The notes under the pieces were generated by a model. That model saw only the letters and a program-made list of their open reading frames with translations, searched no databases and was not told the origin of the DNA. A stretch of DNA of 64,000 bases from Spirodela intermedia (lineage: Eukaryota; Streptophyta; Magnoliopsida; Alismatales; Araceae). The translations under genes and the position numbers were made by a program. The stretch covers positions 1,982,501-2,046,500 of the forward strand of contig LR746281.1 of assembly GCA_902729315.2 (NCBI GenBank), in the 5' to 3' direction. Of the stretch, positions 63,714 to 64,000 are shown one piece after another (the first letter of the stretch is position 1; the number at the start of each line of letters is the position of its first letter).

Positions 63714-64000
63714 AAGCCTAAGATGGGTTTAACCTTGTTAAAGACATAAATCTCTCTCTATCTCCATCTCTAAGTCTCTCTCTCTCTCTCTCTCTACATA
63801 TACATGAGAGGAAAACACAGGCCCCTCTTAATCTCACCTGAAATTCATCTGGGTAAAATCGTAGACATTTATGCACCTCAGATTATAATTTATTAGAGTT
63901 TTCATTAAATAAATTGCTGAATAAAGTTCATATTTATATAGTCGTCAAACTTAGATTAACCATGTAAATAGCTCAAAATATTTCTTATACCCGAGCTTTC
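63008..64000. other. Upstream region of the maspardin-like gene
   Basis: The GC-rich part (63008-63330) is presumably the leader and proximal promoter of the minus-strand maspardin gene. The rest is AT-rich without coding potential and contains a tandem duplication at 63641-63790. Confidence 0.5.
63641..63790. repeat. 73-bp tandem duplication with CT and TA microsatellites
   Basis: The block starting AAGCCTAAGATGGGTT at 63641 is repeated at 63714. Both copies continue through a similar AAA(G/A)(G/A)CATAAATCTCTCTCT stretch and then a CT run and a TA or ATAC run. The copies differ by several substitutions. Confidence 0.85.

Overview
This window is nuclear DNA of a flowering plant. Eleven protein-coding genes can be rebuilt, nearly all split by GT-AG introns, and every exon chain was joined by checking reading phase across each splice site (one gene has an uncertain 3' end). 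The products are typical plant ones: trehalose-6-phosphate phosphatase, the Golgi SNARE GOS12, a zinc-finger methionine aminopeptidase 1A, chloroplast EF-G with a transit peptide, a GPI-anchored lipid transfer protein and mitochondrial arginase. AT-rich introns, GC-rich exons in several genes and very frequent (CT)n/(GA)n microsatellites are visible, but I cannot name the species; monocot or early-diverging angiosperm is a guess.

Layout: TPP (+, 836-3038); GOS12 (-, 3424-6286); a shared upstream region; MAP1A (+, 7491-23433, 16 exons, with a decayed Ty1/copia retrotransposon in intron 7); chloroplast EF-G (-, 24031-28146); a second bidirectional intergenic region rich in TGGGCY motifs; a conserved plant gene of unknown function (+, 31606 to about 36949); an Enhancer-of-polycomb-like gene (-, 38033-41672); GPI-anchored LTP (+, 43406-44786); arginase (+, 47470-49744); an intronless twin-CX9C CHCH protein (+, 52270-52806); intronless TIM17 (-, 54308-54976); a 280-bp GA tract; maspardin-like alpha/beta hydrolase (-, 55900-63007).

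The genes are individually transcribed housekeeping or metabolic genes and do not form an operon or an obvious biosynthetic cluster. Three neighbours (arginase, CHCH protein, TIM17) are predicted mitochondrial, and chloroplast EF-G is plastid-targeted, but this looks like chance or ordinary gene order. I found no convincing undescribed system. The most useful observations are the disabled copia insertion, a GC-AG intron in MAP1A, tandem duplications inside introns, a GA tract with a 12-bp higher-order period upstream of TIM17, and (CT)n tracts that abut splice sites or leaders.
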